The position numbers and the translations under genes were made by a program. From NCBI GenBank assembly GCA_963514095.1, contig OY741270.1, positions 25,005,529 through 25,069,528 on the forward strand: a stretch of DNA of 64,000 bases, written 5' to 3'. Positions 12,419 through 55,246 of the stretch are shown in pieces. This DNA is from Eutrigla gurnardus. Its lineage: Eukaryota; Chordata; Actinopteri; Perciformes; Triglidae. A model generated the notes under the pieces. It saw only the letters and a list, made by a program, of their open reading frames with translations, was not told the DNA's origin and did not search any database. Within the stretch, counting starts at the first letter, position 1; the number at the start of each line of letters is the position of its first letter.

Positions 12419-12424
12419 TTTATT
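12419..12424 (-). terminator. Poly(A) signal, probable tyro3 transcript end
   Basis: AATAAA on the minus strand, about 1.2 kb downstream of the tyro3 stop codon. It is the best-placed signal before the transposon at 11.89 kb. Confidence 0.5.
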
Positions 12425-13652
12425 CAGGCATTTGTACAGATCTGGAGTAAGTTTGATCTCTATACACACACATGGTTAACAGACGTTGTCCCTTGGTATC
12501 CAGACGGAGTTTCATTCAAATGTTCAATGGAAGTCATTAAGTTGCAACAGGAAGTCGCTACATTCAAACAGGAAGTCGTTAAGTCCACGGCCTGAATCCA
12601 GAACTCTGACGTGAAGGAAAACCCACTTCAGTATCAGAGTCTAGAACCTGTGAGTGGACTTAGAGCAGCAACGTTGCGCCCTCCAGCTTTATGCTAACCC
12701 CAGATGTTAGCTCTAATGCTAACACAAGATATTAAGGCTAACGCTACACATTAACTCTAAAGCCAATGCTAACACCAGACGTTAACTCGTCCGCCAGATG
12801 TTAGCTCTAATGCTAATGTCAGACGCTAGCTCTAATGATAATGCCAGAGCCTAGCTCTAACGCTAACGACAGATGCTAGCTCTAATGTGGTCTGCGCTCA
12901 GAACTTCAGAAGTTTCAAACTCCGGAAATGTAACGAAACAAGTAAAAAAAAAAAAAAAAAATCAGTTTAACAAAAACTTCATCACAACAGTTTGAATTAT
13001 CACGTAATGTCATAAAATGGTTATTAAAGTTGTAGATTAATTCCAGCCGTATTAATGATCTGTGATTATTGGGATTAAAGCAGCCGATGATTCAACATGA
13101 ATCACAAAGTTAAACAGTGAGAAGATTTAAAACCTAGCAGCGCTGCAGCACACCTCTACTTCCTGTCTGGGTCCAGGTGAGATCGGGTGTTTCCTTCAGG
13201 AGCCCTCAGTTCAAACTGTAGAAAACATCAAATCACCTACAAACTTATTAATTTATGTGTTTTCTAATTAATTTAAAATCTCACCGCAGCTGCAAGTGAA
13301 TAATCTACGAGTTAACGTTCTCGAAGAGTAGAAGTACAACACTGTAGTACAAGTACACACAGGAAACTACAGCAGCGGAGCTCAACGGGACCACTAGTAC
13401 TTTCTGTTGACCTAAAGGACTCGCTTTCTACCTGAGACACAGAGTACCTGCAGTACACAGAGTACCTGCAGTACACAGAGAAGTACACAGAGTACCTGCA
13501 GTCCACACAGTAGTACACAGAGTACCTGCAGTGTGTTAGTACCTTCAGTCTCCACCCGCCTGCTGCTGCTCGGTGCTGTAAAGTGAACGTCCCTCTCTGA
13601 TCAGCTGACTCAGAGTCCGGTCAGGTGAGAGTGGGAGGAGTGCTGTGATTGG
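12425..13652 (-). other. Probable tyro3 3' UTR with two short minisatellites
   Basis: No coding potential is seen. At about 12690-12890 degenerate units around CCAGATGTTAGCTCTAATGC repeat. At about 13437-13535 units of CACAGAGTACCTGCAGTA repeat. The whole stretch is probably transcribed as the tyro3 3' UTR. Confidence 0.5.
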
Positions 13653-22834
<9,182 letters not shown>

Positions 22835-23170
22835 CTTCTCATTGTGTCGGTCGCTCGGTTGTTTATAAACTCTCTCACGTGAACCGGCTCAGTTCGGCTC
22901 GGTTCGGACCTCCCCCTCCGTCACTGAAGCCTCGCTCCCAGCAGGACCAGCGGGATCCGGACCGGAGAGAAGTGGCCGTTCGGAGCATAAAACGCAGAAT
23001 TCATGAAGGAGGAACCATTTCGGCGGGAAAACCAGCCGGTAGAGAAGGGGACGTTTTGTTCCGCGAGGACGACGAAAAGTTCCAGCGAAGTTTTTGTTGG
23101 TAAACCAAACACTTCGTCATCCGCACGTCCCGCTGCTGCTCCCGAGTGACGCGAGTGACGTCAAGCTACA
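22835..23170 (-). promoter_or_regulatory. tyro3 promoter and 5' UTR
   Basis: GC- and CpG-rich stretch directly upstream of the tyro3 start codon. A full CRE-type TGACGTCA lies at 23157-23164. The exact start site cannot be seen. Confidence 0.5.
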
Positions 23171-24434
23171 CTCATTAGGATACACGCCGGGAAGGGACGC
23201 CTTCAAAATAAAAGACATATACGTAACGGAATGCTGATGCTTACCCGCATACTTCTACATTAATATTATGTTTACATCTTTAAATATTTAACATAGCCGA
23301 CGTTAACTGCCACTAGAAAACAAAAGATACTGTTTTAAACGTTTCAAACATGCCGTGCTTTTATTGTTAAAAACCAGCCCTATATATGTGATAGAGAGGT
23401 AGGTATATATAACGATTATTGTTTTTTTTTTATTATAATTCGTTTATTTTTTCATCGTTTTATTTTAAAAGAAAAGAAAAATGCTGTATATATGCTGTGC
23501 TGTAAAACTTACTCCAAATTCAATTTCAATAAAAAAATTAATAAAAAAAGAAAAAGAGGAAAAAAACAGTATTATTACTACTACATTTTAATTTGCGAGG
23601 AAATCGGAAGTGTGTATGACGTCGTCTAGTTTGACTCTAGTTGGTGTAACTCCCCGAGGAATGCGGAGGGGGAGGTGTGTGTGTGTGCGTGTTTGAATGT
23701 GTGCTGGGAAAAAAGGACGCAGGACTCACTGCGCATGCTCCACAAATGTTAAACCATATACGTTCTACTCCTCACATTTTTTAAAGTCGTTTTAATGCAT
23801 TTCAGTAATATATTAATATTATATTTTCTACTTGGGAGTACTTTTACACTTTAACTTGAGTACAGAGTTCTTTTGGAACACAAGTATGTGTACTTCTACT
23901 GGAGTAGAGGACGTTGTACTTTTGGCTCCTCTGTCCAGATGTGAGGTACTTGTACATGAGATTGACATAGTTCAACACCATTTGTATTTCATTTCAGTAA
24001 AAATCTCATTGTGATTCTACAATACGTGTCAAAATAATAAATTAAACATGTAGTATTAGTGCTTTTATTTTGGTAAAAGATTAGATCACTGATCATGTAT
24101 TAAATCTGCACAAATAAATAAATAATGTTGAAATCAATGAAATCGGGAGAGCTTGTGAACAAACCGGAGCAAAAAGTAAAACATTATCCTTTACCGTGCG
24201 TTTGTTAGTTCGTGCTTCAACGCGTTTAAAACATGCCGCCAAAACAGGAAGTACACAAGTCAGACAGGAAGTACACCAGTCAGACAAGAAACAGGAATTA
24301 GACGAGCCAGGATACTTGGTTTCTAAACATTAAATACATATTCATACAGGATGTAAAACAGAGGAGTTTATTAGTAATAAGCCTGATTTCACGTCACCAT
24401 GGTGACACATTTATAAACTCAACAACTAAATCCT
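23171..24434. other. Intergenic, AT-rich; nothing recognised
   Basis: Between the tyro3 promoter and the lrrc57 transcript end. At 23481-23530 TGCTGTGCTGTAAAACTTAC plus a CAATTTCAATAAA tail resembles a second stretch at 37215-37265, suggesting a shared retroelement tail. No gene is seen. Confidence 0.4.
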
Positions 24435-24440
24435 TTTATT
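24435..24440 (-). terminator. Candidate poly(A) signal of lrrc57
   Basis: AATAAA on the minus strand, about 540 bp downstream of the lrrc57 stop; a second AATAAA lies at 24367-24372. Confidence 0.4.
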
Positions 24441-24979
24441 GATGCTATGAATTAAATTAATTCCGTGCATGATAGTGATTTCTACTGAGAAAGATCCGAG
24501 AAGCAGACTCGGATCTGTTTAACTGGAATCAGCTGTTTAAACTTCGTATACGGGAACACGACCTCGTTGGTACGAACGTCCGGTTTACGCCTTCAAACCG
24601 ATCTCTTTCTATCGAGTGTTTCAGCTTCCTGCGGAGAATTACAGGTGAAAGAAAAGAGTGACTGTTAAAATGAACACATCCCTGAGTCTCTGTAGCTGGA
24701 AAAAAGCTGCTCCGTCTTCTTCTTCTGTGGTGGTAGATGTGAAGCTCGCTCTCTCGCTCCTCTCTCTCTGGTAAAGTCAAAGGAAGCAGCAGGTCTTCTT
24801 CCCCTTCTGTAGTCCAGCAGGGGGGCAGGGGTCTGTGAGGAGGACTGTCCCGGCTCTGTGACGACGTCTGGGTTGTTTTTGCAGGAGAAGCAGCATTGGT
24901 GGCGGCAAAGGTGGGTGGACTCTCAGCTGACCCCGCCCCCATGTGGCGCAGAGAGGTCCAGACTCAGCATTAAGGGTCT

Positions 24980-26616
24980 TCAAGCAAACTTCTTCTTGGT
25001 GGCCGTGAATCGCTCCATGTACTGAGGGGGGGATCAACAGAGACCATTATAAACCACCAGAACCCCCAGAGACCATTATAAACCCCCAGAGACCATTATA
25101 AACCATCAGAGACAATTATAAACCCCCAGAGACCATTATAAAGCACCAGAACCCCCAGGGACCATTATAAACCCCCAGAGACCATTATAAACCATCAGAG
25201 ACCTGCTGCTGTGCTATGATCTCACAGTTTTCCCCCACGGGCCCTGAATGCAGCGTGACAGGAAGTGGTTCTGACCTTGTCATAGCCCTCCAGGTCTCGG
25301 AGGTTTTTCACCTCAAACAGGTTCCCCTCCACGGAGAAGAGGGACACCTGGGAGTCCTTGAGGATGGAGGGAGGGATGGAGGACAGCTCCAGGCAGTTCT
25401 CCTCCAGACGGAGGACCTTCAGACGGGGACACAGGGAGACCTCCTCCGACAGCCCTGAGATCTGGATGAGGAGGATTGGATTATTGGAGATCTGGAACCT
25501 GGACTTCAGGCTCACAGAACTTCATCTGGATTTATTATCATTGGGTTTCTGTCTCCCTGCTGCAGTACCATTCTCTACCTGAACGGGTACTGATGGACAG
25601 GCGGGGGCGCTGTTTTACAGAAACATTAATTAAACGCTGTTTGTCTCCCTGCTGCAGTACCACTCTCCACCTGACAGGTTACTGATGAGGCAGCGGGGGC
25701 GCTGTTTGACAGAAACATCGAATAAAACGCTGTTCAATGTGAAATCTGGTTTTAAATATGAACGAAATCTCATAAACTCAGTATAGAGACGTCAGATTAT
25801 TATAAACAGGTACAGATGTATTGAAAACTAATTCAGAATGGAACCTGGACCGACGTGGAGGTCTGAGAGACTCGGGGTACCTGGTTCTGGTTGAGGTTGA
25901 TCTCAATGGTCTGCAGCTCTGACACGGCTGCAGGGACGTTGCGTATCTTGTTGCGGGACAGGTCTAGCAGGTCCAGGTGCCTTAGGGTTCCCAGTCCGGA
26001 GGGGAACTCTGTGATCTGGTTTCCAGACAGGTTGAGGGTCCGCAGAGCTTTGAGCTGGCCCACGGTGGGGGGCAGCTGCTGGATCCGGTTGCCATTCAGA
26101 CTCAGGGTCTCCAGCTTCTTCAGCTTCCCGATCTCACTGGGGAGACTGGCTGAGGACCGAGAGAAACATCTGGGGAGTTAGTGTGACAGAGTGAGCCGGA
26201 TCACACCAAAACCAGGTCTGAGCGGTTCCTGTCCTGCGCTCACCGAGTCGGTTGGCGTTGAGCGTCAGACTCTTCAGCAGGAGGAAGTTCCCCACGGAGG
26301 CGGGGAGAACCTCGATCTTGTTCCCCGACAGGTCCACGGTACGCAGGTTACTGGTCAGTCTCTGCAGCTCCTCTGGAAACTGAAACCACAGCAAGGAAGG
26401 AGAGAACGGATCAGCTGACCCGTCACATGACGTTCACATCTAATATCCAGCAGCAGGACTGTATCAGCCAGCAGATTATTATCATTACTACAACGATCAG
26501 ACACGCAGTGAGACAACAGCTGCCTGTCTCACCTCCACCAGGCCCTTCGCTGTCAGCTGGAACACCCCCGTCTTCTGGGAGGTCTCCAGGTGGGACTTCA
26601 GTGCACTGTTCCCCAT
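24980..26616 (-). CDS. lrrc57: Leucine-rich repeat-containing protein 57, complete, 5 coding exons
   Basis: Small leucine-rich repeat protein of unsettled function, presumed to be a protein-binding scaffold. The MGNSAL start suggests N-myristoylation at Gly2. Exons: 26616-26533, 26379-26244, 26149-25881, 25461-25276, 25021-24980; 717 nt give 238 residues, against 239 as I recall in human. Repeats follow the LxxLxLxxNxL pattern: LRTVDLSGNKIEVLP, LKSLTLNANRL, LRTLNLSGNQITEFP, LDLLDLSRNKIRNVP, INLNQNQ, LKVLRLEENCLELS. The end reads EGYDK then YMERFTATKKKFA, a strongly conserved LRRC57 tail. All exon borders have AG/GT and matching phases. A 5' UTR exon with donor GTAAGT ends at 27246. Confidence 0.95.
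25045..25205. repeat. Minisatellite in the last lrrc57 intron
   Basis: Units of ACCATTATAAACCCCCAGAG, some with CACCAGAAC inserts, repeat about seven times. Confidence 0.85.
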
Positions 26617-26629
26617 CTGGACCCTACAG

Positions 26630-26835
26630 CCAGGTAGCTGTCTGTCTGCCGATCTACGCACCTGTCTGTCTGCCTGGCTATCTACCTACCTGTCTGTCTG
26701 GTTAGCTATCTGTCTCTCCGCCTGCCTTTCTCTCTGTCTGTCTAGCCAACTGCCTGCCTGTCTATCCGTTTGTTTATCTGTCTAGATGCCTGTCTGTCCG
26801 TTTATCTATCTATCTGTCTGTCTGTCTGAAGATGC
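26630..26835. repeat. (CTGT)-rich simple repeat
   Basis: Irregular run of CTGTCTGTCTGCC-type units in the intron upstream of the lrrc57 start codon. Confidence 0.85.
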
Positions 26836-27109
26836 ACCTCGCTGATCTCAGGGTTCACATCCGACAGGGACGTTGGTGTGGGTTCGAGTCCCGGGACCAG
26901 CTGGCGGCTTTAGAAGAGCTGGTCCTCTTCTTCTTCTGTGTTGGATAAAGCCGGTGAAATCCCTGCAGAAGAAAGTGCGCGTCATCAACAACAGGCAACA
27001 GGCTGCCGTAGCTAGGGCCGTCGGCTCGTTATTAACGATAATACGTCATCATTAGGAACGATAATGAACACGCTGTTTAGTTGTGTAACCAGCTAACAAA
27101 ATAACCCGA

Positions 27110-27370
27110 CAAGCAGGCGGTAAACACACACAATGTTTACGGGTGTGACTCCGGAGCTGACGTTAGCATAGCAGCGTTAGCCTGCTAACGTTAGCCGCGA
27201 CAAAGACACCGCTCAACAAACCGGAAACGGGGTCGGTTCACTTACTTGAAGGCGCCGCGGGAAAAAGTAAAAGTCGCGTTTAGTCCGGAACTTTAAATCG
27301 TAAACGCATGAAGACGAGCGAGTTACCGTCCGCTCTCTCTACGACTCTCCCTGAAGTGACGTCACTCTGT
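27110..27370 (-). promoter_or_regulatory. lrrc57 promoter and 5' UTR exon
   Basis: CpG-rich block. The minus strand reads GGCGCCTTCAA followed by GTAAGTG, a strong donor, so a non-coding first exon ends at 27246. Its 5' end is not visible. Confidence 0.55.
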
Positions 27371-27733
27371 GAGCCAATGGGAACAGCGGGAAGGGGAACG
27401 ACACTTCTTCCTCTTGAGTTTATTATTGGTGGCTGACAAACAGCTTCCTGTCGCTCTGCCGCCACCTATCGGTATATAGTGAGATCTATACTCTCCACCG
27501 GCGGGACAAAGTAATACTATTATATATAATATATTATTATTATATTATTATTATTATGATGATACATTTGTACTCGAGTATTCACTAGTTACATTTATAT
27601 AATTATTTATATATAATTAAATATATCATATATTTATGTATAAATATAATGATTTAGAATTATTCAGAAAACATCTGTCCGAACATAAGTTGGTTTTTAA
27701 ACACAGGAGGACAAGTTTCTACTAAAATCAGAT

Positions 27734-27739
27734 TTTATT
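27734..27739 (-). terminator. Poly(A) signal of haus2
   Basis: AATAAA on the minus strand about 50 bp beyond the haus2 stop codon. Confidence 0.6.
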
Positions 27740-27789
27740 ACAAAAAAAAAACAAGTCTTCAATATGTGACAGAATAATAATAATGATCA

Positions 27790-29155
27790 TCACGAGGATG
27801 GTGGCAGTCCAACCGAGCTGTGGACTTCCTTCTTCCGGAGAACTTTGCGAGACAAGTCCTCCACCTCGGCCACGTTGGCCAGCATCTGGTCCAGAGAGGT
27901 GTTCTGATACAGAGAGAGAGAGGCCGAGGGTTCACTATGTGTACTCGACACAAACACAGTACACAGGGACGTCATGTGACTGACCAGCTGAGCGAGTTGG
28001 TCTCCGGCGGCCGGACTGCAGCGGACCAAGTTCAGCTTCTCCTCCAGAGTCTCTATGAAGTCCAGCAGCTGGTTCACAAGGTCCATCACAAACCTGGAGC
28101 AGAGAGAGGGACGTCACAATAAACTCTGATAGGAGACCAAACTCTGGTAGGATACGAGGATACCAAACTCTGAGACCCTGCAGGAGCTTTCTTTCTTAGT
28201 TAACTTCATATTTACAACCAGATGTCACATTAAATAGCGTTTAATAAGACTATTTGACTGCATCTTCAGTTGGAGCAGAGGTCAACCAATCAGAAGCCTG
28301 GACACCTCTCCTCACTAGCCTGTCATTGATTTGAGCCACCTGTGCAGGTGAGCCTGAACGGGCAGGTTGGTGCGACCCAGCGGTCTCATCAGTCTCTGCC
28401 TCAGACGGTTCTGCTCCTTCAGGAGATCCTGCAGGTGACCGCAGAACACCTGCAACATCTGGAACCTCCGAGCTGCAAGAGACGAGAGGCGTAAAGTACG
28501 TGACGAAAACGTAAAGTAAGTGATGAAGACGTAGAGTAAATCACGAAGACCTAAAGTAAGTGATGAAGACCTAAAGTGATGAAGATGTAGAGTAAATCAC
28601 AAAGACGTAAAGTAAGCGATGAAGGCGTAAATTGATGAAGACGTAGAGTAGGCGAGGAAGGACGGGACGTCGGTGGTCTTCATCAGATCTCTGGTGAGCA
28701 GAAACTTACTGAGGTAGAAACTGTGTGTGACGTCGGCATTCTCCTTCTCCGTCCTCAGTAGCTCCACCTCCATCTGCAGCTGAACCAATCACACAGACAG
28801 ATTCTTCAATGAGGAAACCAGAAATCTTTGCATTTAATGTCCCAGTGTGCTGGTGATGGTGGAGCTACCTGGTCCAACTGTCTCTGCGTTCTGATTCGCT
28901 GCTCAGTCTCGTGCAGGTGAGAGGAGAAGGTGGAGCTCAGCCTGGAGGAGGCAACGTCTATTTCCTCCTGTGGACAGGTAGAGACGTACGTTATTTACAG
29001 TTTTGGCGAGTCTGAAACACAACTGTGATGTTTATTATTATTATGTCTAAAGAAGCCAAACCTCCGACCTGAGACAAGACGTCTCTGGAGACACATCTGG
29101 ACAACAGGCTGGCAGCCGGAGTCACCGAGAACGGGGTCAAGTCCCACTGGAGCAT
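27790..29155 (-). CDS. haus2: HAUS augmin-like complex subunit 2, complete, 6 coding exons
   Basis: Subunit of the eight-protein augmin complex that recruits gamma-tubulin to spindle microtubules for branching nucleation. Exons: 29155-29069, 28967-28869, 28779-28710, 28472-28340, 28093-27985, 27903-27790; 612 nt give 203 residues, shorter than the roughly 235 of human. Recognisable parts: VELLRTEKENADVTHSFYL, RLRQRLMRPLGRTNLPVQ, LVNQLLDFIETLEEKLN and LANVAEVEDLSRKVL, matching the human order with a largely helical, coiled-coil character. The start ATG directly follows an acceptor AG, so the upstream exon (donor at 30293) is non-coding. The last intron (27904-27984) is only 81 nt and stays open in frame, so a retained form is possible. 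It lies head-to-tail with lrrc57. Confidence 0.9.
28490..28640. repeat. Minisatellite in a haus2 intron
   Basis: Units around GTAAAGTAAGTGATGAAGAC repeat about seven times with small changes. Confidence 0.8.
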
Positions 29156-29319
29156 CTGAAACAAGGGGACGTCAAGAAATAATCTGAAACACGAGGACGT
29201 AAAGAAATAATCTGAAACGGGGCGATAAGAAATAATCTGAAACATGGGACGGATGTAAAGAAATATTCTGAAACTCGGGGACGTAAAGGAATAATCTGAA
29301 ACACGTAGACGTAAGTTAG

Positions 29320-29930
29320 GTTGGTTAAGGTTACGTTTAGTTAGTTACATTAAGTTGGTTACGTTAGGTTAGTTATGTTAAGTTAGTTATGATAGATCAG
29401 TTACATTAAATTGGTTACGTTAGGTTAATTATGTTAAGTTAGTTACGTTAGATTAGTTATGGTAGATCAGTTACATTAAATTGGTTACGTTAGGTTAGTT
29501 ATGTTAAATTAGTTACGTTAGATTAGTTATGGTAGATCAGTTACATTGAATTGGTTACGTTAGGTTAGTTATGTGAAGTTAGTTACATTAGATTAGTTAT
29601 GGTAGATCAGTTACATTAAATTGGTTACGTTAGGTTAGTTATGTTAAGTTAGTTACATTAGATTAGTTATGGTAGATCAGTTACATTAAATTGGTTACGT
29701 TAGGTTAGTTATGTTAAGTTAGTTACATTAGATTAGTTATGGTAGATCAGTTACATTAAGTTGGTTACGTTAGGTTAATTATGTTAAGTTAGTTACGTTA
29801 GATTAGTTATGGTAGATCAGTTACATTAAGTTGGTTACAGTAGGTTAGTTATGTTAACTTGGTTAGGGTAGGTTACGTTAAGTTAGTTAAGTTAGGTTGG
29901 TTACGGTTATGCCAGTTACGTTAAGTTAGT
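29320..29930. repeat. Approximately 60-bp minisatellite in the haus2 5' intron
   Basis: About eight units, each composed of GGTTACGTTAGGTTAGTTAT, a GTTAAGTTAGTTACRTTAGA part and GTTATGGTAGATCAGTTACA. The unit itself consists of diverged GTTA-based words, indicating older internal expansion. Confidence 0.9.
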
Positions 29931-30293
29931 TACTGGTAAATAAGTAAGTAGTGGTAAGTAACTAACTTAATTTAACTTTATTTAGTCGGTGAGTTACGTC
30001 AGGTTAGTTACGTTAGGTTGGTTACGGTGACGTTACGGTGGAAGAAGCCTCCAGCAACCGGAAACACGTAAGGGAGCCTCGCGGGTGGTCCGTGTGGAAC
30101 TCCGTTATGCCGAACTGAAGGTCCGTCAACTCTCGGAAACTCGTTCTTTTAACGGCTCGTGTGTTAAAATGGAGATCGAGGTCTCTCTGAAGTGACGGGT
30201 TCGTGAACGCAGTTCGCCGCGAGGAGACGGAGCGGGAAACGCTCGTTAATGGCGGACACGAAGCCGAAGAGAGGCACGCGTCCTCGGTCTTAC

Positions 30294-30430
30294 CTTCTAA
30301 CGACTTCAGGCTCCTGAGATCCGAACCGCGACTCAACCGGACCCGCCGGATGTTTTGTATTCTTCCTCTTCTTCTTCTTCGTTGGGTTTAGCGGCAGCCG
30401 TCGCGCTGCTGCCTCCTGCTGGACAGAGTG
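30294..30430 (-). promoter_or_regulatory. haus2 5' UTR exon and promoter
   Basis: The minus strand reads CGTTAGAAG then GTAAGAC, a clear donor at 30292-30293. The region just upstream is CpG-rich. It is the likely non-coding first exon of haus2. Confidence 0.5.
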
Positions 30431-33400
30431 GCCTCCTGCAGGAGCGTCACCTCCTCCACCATGTATGATGATGAACTCGTCCAGAAACACATCAGACTTT
30501 AGTAGATTATACTACATCGTGTTATATTACACTATACCATATTGTACTATAATAATACTGTTAACATTGTTATGTGACATCTGTGTATTAACACATGTAC
30601 ATACACATGCATTCCATACAATTCTGCATAATGAGTACTTTTACTTTGATGCCAATACTTCTGTACCTTTTGTGTAATTTGTAGAATTAGGAGATTCATA
30701 CAAACACACAGATTTAGACACATAATGAAGGATGAAGATGCCAAGACAGTAAACCATTAAAAGTTGGAGTGTATTTATTAATCTAATAATAATAATAATA
30801 ATACCCAGAATGCAGGGTAACCTTCTGTCAGTCCAACGGAACCCATTGCAGAGAATAATCAGTTAGAAAAATATCTTTCGCCACCAGTCGTTTTTTAATA
30901 ACTTAATTAACTACCCACCCCCCAAAAATATAAACAACAATAAATGAGGTGTTTCGACAGCAAAGTTTTAAATCAAAGGAACATTTGAAGATGAATTAAC
31001 CCTGAGTTTTATTCATCAAACTGTTTTAGTCAGATATTTTAAAGCCAAACACAACGAACCGCAAATGCCTGTTGATGCCGAGACGCAACATTTTAGTGAA
31101 AATATTTCAACTTGACCAAGAAATTCTCATGACGCTGCATCTCAACAGCCAATCAGCTTTGAGGCTGTCCTCCTGAATCTCAAATAGAGGAGCAAATGTT
31201 GTCTCCTGGGGGTCTAGATAGTAGCTCACATTACTCCAGAGACCAGACCAGACTATGTGGAGGAACCAGAGACTGTCTGTGGTCCAAACAACAAGGTCTC
31301 TGCTGTATTTATGTCTAGATGACCTTATTTGGAGTGTCGATGGAGCAGCTACAATGTTAGGGTAGCCTAGCACCCATCAACCAGACTCCATTCAGAAGTA
31401 GTTATCTTGTGGTCTTGCAGACAGACCTAACAAAGCATGACTCAGCACTTTTTATTGATCACCATCATTATGGAGTTATTTCAGCATCCTTTTCATCTGG
31501 TTATTGATATTTAATCACAGATCAATACTTTATTCTGGTTCCTCCAGCTGTGATGAACCAGCCCACGTGGGTCTAGCTAGATCCAGTGAATACAGCTTGG
31601 TGAACTCCACCGAGCACCTTTGGATGATGTCATGAACCCAGACAGGACGGAGTCTGGTTTCTCTGGTGGATCCGAAGATATTCTTCAACAGGGATTCTGG
31701 GAAATGTGGTCTAAATCCAGGGGGACATAAATGTCATAAAAGTGTGTGAACTCATTTATTTTCTTCTGGAACCATCTGTAGATTCTTTCCCGAAGCAGTA
31801 AAGCATTTTCTTTCTGTTTACTGTCAACATTCTATTAAAATATTATAAATGTAAATATCTACTACAGGAAAATAAAACATTTTTAAGGAAGTTGGACCAC
31901 AAAAAAAAAAACTACAATTAATGGAAACACATCAGGACTTACAAGAGAAGAGAGGGATACTAAATGGTGAGACAGTGAGTATTGATCATGTTCTTCCTCG
32001 GGCATTAAAAGGCTTCCGTACATCCTCTACAACGCGGCACAAAGGAAAACGACAGCCGATTCCTACCTTTAAATATGACTTCCTTTTTATTAAAACAGCG
32101 GCTTGTTTCTGCGTCTGTCAACTGAAATGCACAGGTTTGAATTTGAACACTTTTAAAAAAACATTTGCAAAACGAAATAAGTAAATCAGTAAATAAGTAG
32201 AGGAACACTCTGGTGAAGCTGAGGTGATGCAGGAGGAGCTTCATACAATCTGATTATCAGCGGCAAAACAGACCGCGAGGAAACCAACAAAACAAACTGA
32301 AGTCACGTGTACGGGAGGGTTGGAGTTCTCTAACGGGTCCTCGTCACTTTGAGATGGAAATCAGGGTGTTTATTCATTTTCATCTTTCTGTCTCATCCCC
32401 GATAAAAACCCTTAAAAGACCCAGAATCACATTAAACTAGTCTCCACTTCATTCTTGTTGTCGCAGCTGCACGTGGTCCACCAAAGACCTTAGACTGATG
32501 TGGTCCACCAGAGACCTTAGACTGATGTGGTCCACCAGAGACCTGAGACTGAAGTGGTCCACCAGAGACCTTAGACTGAAGTCCTCCTTCAAATCTAGTC
32601 AGTTTAATCAGATCCTGAAACTGGCCATGTGATGTACGGAGGCCCGGAGCTGCCACGACGACGGATCAAATGTAGGAAAGAAAATAATATTTGAAAAAAT
32701 TAGCTGAAAGACTTTTAAAGTCTCACGTAAGATAGAGGTCAAAATGATGTGATAGGAACTCAAAAATAGGATTTTAAAAATAATTATTAAATTTATTTAA
32801 TTCAGAACGAAGCGAAGGTCATGAGAGAAAATCACAACGTTTCATACCAAAAAATAAAACTTTTTTTTAAAATTATGTTACAGTAAATCAAGATCATCAA
32901 ATATATCGACTGATAACGAATAATTAATTCCAAATTTTGAAAGAAAGTATAAAATTAGGACACCGATTTTGAAAAATGCCACGATGGAAAACAAAAGTCG
33001 AGGCAAAGACGTGATTCAGATTCAGCTTCAGATTTGACGCCGGGCGGATTGTCACGAATACGTAAAAACTAAAAACACGTTGAAATAATAACTCGTATGA
33101 GATGTTTTTCACACTATTTCATTTCTATGATTCTAATGTTTTAATCCATGGCGTTTCCATGGCGATGCAAAAACGCGAAGACGTCTCTTTGTGCTTTTTA
33201 AAAAAAAATTAATCCTCAACGTGTTGTTTTTTTTATTAGTAGTAGAAATAAACATACTTTTACTTTTTTACAGCAGGGCGTGGCTCAAACCATCAACTCC
33301 TTCAAAATAAAATAAAAGCTGGATTTTTTAAAAATCTTAAGAATTTTTGGACAAACAAAAAACGAAATAAGGACCCCTGAACTAAAACTCCCATCCTCAT

Positions 33401-34552
33401 TAAATCCCACAGAGATGAGACATGCCACCCCCCCCCCCCCCCCCCCCCCAAACATAAGAACAGAACATTAGACTTCCGAGACAGTTCTCTCCGTCTGATT
33501 TGTAGTTTAAGGTGACCGATGATCTCAGGTCGAGTCAAAGTCCCCTGAAAACTCTTATTTTGAAATACTAAAGAAGTTCAATGTCATCCGAACAGGAAGT
33601 CTTTTATTTTGAAAATATCCAGTCACAGATAGCTCCGGCCATATAATTGCGCGTCAAAGGAGCTTCCTGTCTGTGACGCCATCCAACATGGCTTCTTTTT
33701 TCTTTTTTTTTACCCAGAATGCTCTTTGTCATCAGAAGAAGAAAAAAAAAGTTTTCTCTGCATAATCGGAGCAGGAAGTGTTCATCACTTCTTTTCCATT
33801 TTATTTCCTCGGCCGTTAAGATGCTTGTGGTTTTGATTCCATGACAACGGCGGTCATGAGATGGAAAGCCATCTTTTCCCCGTGAGTCTGAAGGCACTTT
33901 GATGTCATGGCGGAGGGTGAAGCGTCCTCAGACGGACGTCACGATGACATCCCGCCGCCGACAGTGACCTCACAAGCCTGGTACAGTACTGTGGATCTGT
34001 GGGGTGGGGTGGGGGTGGGTGGGGGGGGGGGGGGGGGGGGGGTTGGGGTAGAAGGGGGCACATTCAAGCTTTTATTCCCTCTGTTCTGACTGAAGCGCCA
34101 GTTATTGTGCTTCGGGGCGCATAAACCAAAATGTCCGACTCCTAGCGCCTGGTGTCACAATGCTGTTAGCCTAGCATGTTGTTAGCTTAGCATAAAATCA
34201 AGATAGTTCCAACTCCAAATGATGAAGTATAACTTTATGTATATTTTTATTTAAAAAAAGTAAAATGTGTGACTTTTTCATTCCAGACGACTTGAAACGT
34301 TTCAGACGATAAAATGTATTTAAAAAAAAAAGAAAAAAAGTTGATAGTTTATAATCGAGTAATTTAGCCTAGCATGTCATTAGCCTAGCAAGCATGTTGT
34401 TGTGACCCTTTGACCTTTTGTGTCGGCCATGTTGGCAGGAAGTCGCTCTGACTGCATCTTTGGTTGTTTGGGGGGTGGGGGAGGGGGGGGTTGGGGGATT
34501 CGAGGAGTCAAAGGTCGCGTCATCCTGGAGAGAGGTGGCGGTGGGGGAGGGG
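30431..34552. other. Intergenic and probable mdga2 3' UTR
   Basis: No gene is supported. Candidate minus-strand AATAAA signals for mdga2 lie near 33605 and 30990. Contents: a dispersed repeat (31185-31640), a minisatellite of GTGGTCCACCAGAGACCTTAGACTGA units (32470-32590, unit slightly variable), poly-C at 33427-33449 and poly-G at 34021-34042. Confidence 0.45.
31185..31640 (+). repeat. Dispersed repeat, copy A
   Basis: Contains CTAGATGACCTTATTTGGAG, GATGGAGCAGCTACAATGTT and CAGACAGACCTAACAAAGCA. Copies occur at 51170-51655 (same strand) and 54228-54500 (opposite strand). No coding capacity or clear ends were seen, so the class is unknown. Confidence 0.75.
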
Positions 34553-55246
<20,694 letters not shown>

